NCBI GenBank assembly: GCA_963521545.1
Contig: CAUQVP010000020.1
Span: forward strand, 1-22,999
Length of the DNA: 22,999 nt
DNA from: JABCPE02 sp963521545
GTDB taxonomy: Bacteria; Bacteroidota; Bacteroidia; Flavobacteriales; Weeksellaceae
Direction: 5' to 3'
Shown here: positions 22,457 through 22,999 of the stretch, piece after piece
How positions within the stretch are numbered: the stretch's first letter is position 1
Layout of the letters: the number at the start of each line of letters is the position of its first letter
Translations under genes and position numbers: made by a program
Notes under the pieces: generated by a model
What the model was told of the DNA's origin: nothing
Seen by the model: the letters and a program-made list of their open reading frames with translations, nothing else
The model's database searches: none

Positions 22457-22471
22457 AAAAAAATCTAATTT

Positions 22472-22524
22472 TGCGGTCGCTACCGCACTACATCATGGAG
22501 GTTTCTAAACCTCCGTGTGAGTGC
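22472..22524. other. Adjacent strong hairpins (REP-like or structured RNA)
   Basis: Hairpin 1 is TGCGGT-CGCT-ACCGCA (22472-22487). Hairpin 2 is a 10-pair stem, 22494-22503 with 22508-22517, around TCTA. An outer pair, GCACT (22485-22489) with AGTGC (22520-22524), could extend hairpin 2 but would break hairpin 1. The segment is richer in G+C than its surroundings. Confidence 0.6.
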
Positions 22525-22772
22525 AGAGGCATCCACAAAATAGCCCGAATTTGCCTGACCAAAATTCTCACAAAGGACTCTATCACAACGAATATGTTTG
22601 ATATGCAAAAAAGCAATTTATCCTATACCAAATAGTCGTTACAAAGGTTTCTAAAATAGTATCGAGTTTTATAAAATAAATCATTGGATTCATAAAGTAG
22701 ATATACAAGTAGATGTTGCATTTGCTTTTTGAATTCAAGTTCACTTCTTTTGTCTAAATCTCCTTGTGAATT

Positions 22773-22792
22773 TTAGATAATACTTTATCTAA
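22773..22792. repeat. Perfect 8-bp inverted repeat
   Basis: TTAGATAA-TACT-TTATCTAA. No T run follows on either strand, so it is not a standard terminator; it could be a binding site or chance. Confidence 0.6.
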
Positions 22793-22917
22793 GCAATCTG
22801 CCACTTTATATAGCTATCCAATAGGTCTACATTTTCACAAAAAACACTAAGCATATACAACAAAAATAGGTAAATAAGTGTATCTTGCTAATCCTCTATT
22901 AAATTATTTATAAATAT

Positions 22918-22948
22918 TTTGCTAATCAATAAAATATCCTTATTTTTG
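22918..22948 (+). promoter_or_regulatory. Consensus Bacteroidota promoter at the right end
   Basis: TTTG (22918-22921), 19 nt, then TATTTTTG (22941-22948): a perfect TTTG-N19-TAnnTTTG in front of the gene cut by the window edge. Confidence 0.75.
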
Positions 22949-22975
22949 CGTCATTAATTTTTAAATGATAAAGTT

Positions 22976-22999
22976 ATGTTGCATTTTTTCAAATCCATC
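22976..22999 (+). CDS. Start of a gene cut by the window edge
   Basis: Only eight codons (MLHFFKSI) are visible from the ATG at 22976, 27 nt after a perfect promoter -7 box. An out-of-frame ATG at 22965 (MIKLCCIFSNP) is also open to the end and lies 16 nt after the box. Both distances fall near the 17-26 nt seen in front of other genes here, so the start is not settled. The product cannot be named. Confidence 0.5.

Larger units (their letters stand above)
22148..22975. other. Gene-free stretch with structured elements
   Basis: No credible gene is seen in about 830 bp. A 70-codon frame at 22423-22635 has no family features, and its first codons overlap a promoter on the other strand. The stretch holds a 16-bp direct repeat (22226 and 22358), a leftward promoter (22426-22456), two adjacent hairpins (22472-22524), a 20-bp palindrome (22773-22792) and a rightward promoter at its right end. 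A 32-codon open stretch without ATG on the minus strand (22255-22353) may be a gene remnant. Confidence 0.6.

Noticed and set aside
22400..22530. tracrRNA or CRISPR leader suggested by GCAAAGGTACAAAT-type sequence and hairpins
   Set aside because: No repeats spaced like a CRISPR array and no cas gene are present. The GCAAAGGTA part is explained as the complement of a TAnnTTTG promoter box.
22423..22635. 70-codon plus-strand open frame MQRYKYFPNWQKK...
   Set aside because: Its first codons overlap a consensus promoter on the other strand, its middle lies in the two hairpins, and no family feature or rightward promoter was seen. It is probably chance.

Overview
The window looks like chromosomal DNA of a flavobacterium (phylum Bacteroidota), most likely of the Chryseobacterium/Elizabethkingia/Riemerella type. 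The DNA is A+T rich. Several genes are preceded by the Bacteroidota promoter form TTTG-N19-TAnnTTTG or its -7 half, and Shine-Dalgarno sites are rare. The gene set also fits: the rpmB-rpmG-DUF4295-ftsY string, a fused SpmA/SpmB-like gate protein, a TPR-membrane-HTH regulator, a DUF4136 lipoprotein and an outer-membrane beta-barrel receptor with a carboxypeptidase-regulatory-like N-terminus. No rRNA, tRNA, CRISPR array or complete insertion sequence was seen.

Layout, left to right. (1) 1-2.4 kb: the 3' part of a TrpG/PabA amidotransferase converges on a ZupT-like zinc transporter. A small HExxH membrane protein lies upstream of zupT on the same strand and diverges from a DUF4136 lipoprotein. 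(2) 2.4-6.3 kb: an unrecognised secreted protein converges on a leftward group of M48 metallopeptidase, orphan four-helix membrane protein and VanZ-like protein. The first two of that group carry a near-identical 72-bp copy of promoter, leader and first codons. (3) 6.4-8.0 kb: lnt (apolipoprotein N-acyltransferase), divergent from the VanZ gene over a very compact symmetric promoter. (4) 8.0-13.7 kb: core housekeeping genes rpmB, rpmG, a 50-residue DUF4295 gene, ftsY, thiamine diphosphokinase, an unrecognised secreted protein, der and upp. (5) 13.8-17.8 kb: a leftward TonB-dependent-receptor-like protein with a strong UUCG-loop terminator, divergent from the SpmA/SpmB-like fusion. (6) 17.8-22.1 kb: a TPR-HTH regulator, a two-gene SPFH/SHOCT plus zinc-ribbon unit, and a secreted protein with WG-like repeats. 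(7) 22.15-22.97 kb: about 830 bp without a credible gene. It holds an excellent leftward promoter, a hairpin pair, a direct repeat and a palindrome, and ends in a rightward promoter for a gene cut by the window edge.

Most of the window is ordinary conserved chromosome. Envelope biogenesis is a common thread (lnt, VanZ, M48, lipoprotein, receptor, FtsY, SPFH unit), but nothing shows that these genes form one system. The places most worth a second look are the duplicated promoter/start segment with its orphan membrane gene (5.28-5.90 kb), the SPFH plus zinc-ribbon pair (19.8-21.1 kb) and the structured gene-free stretch at the right end. None of these is shown here to be a new system.
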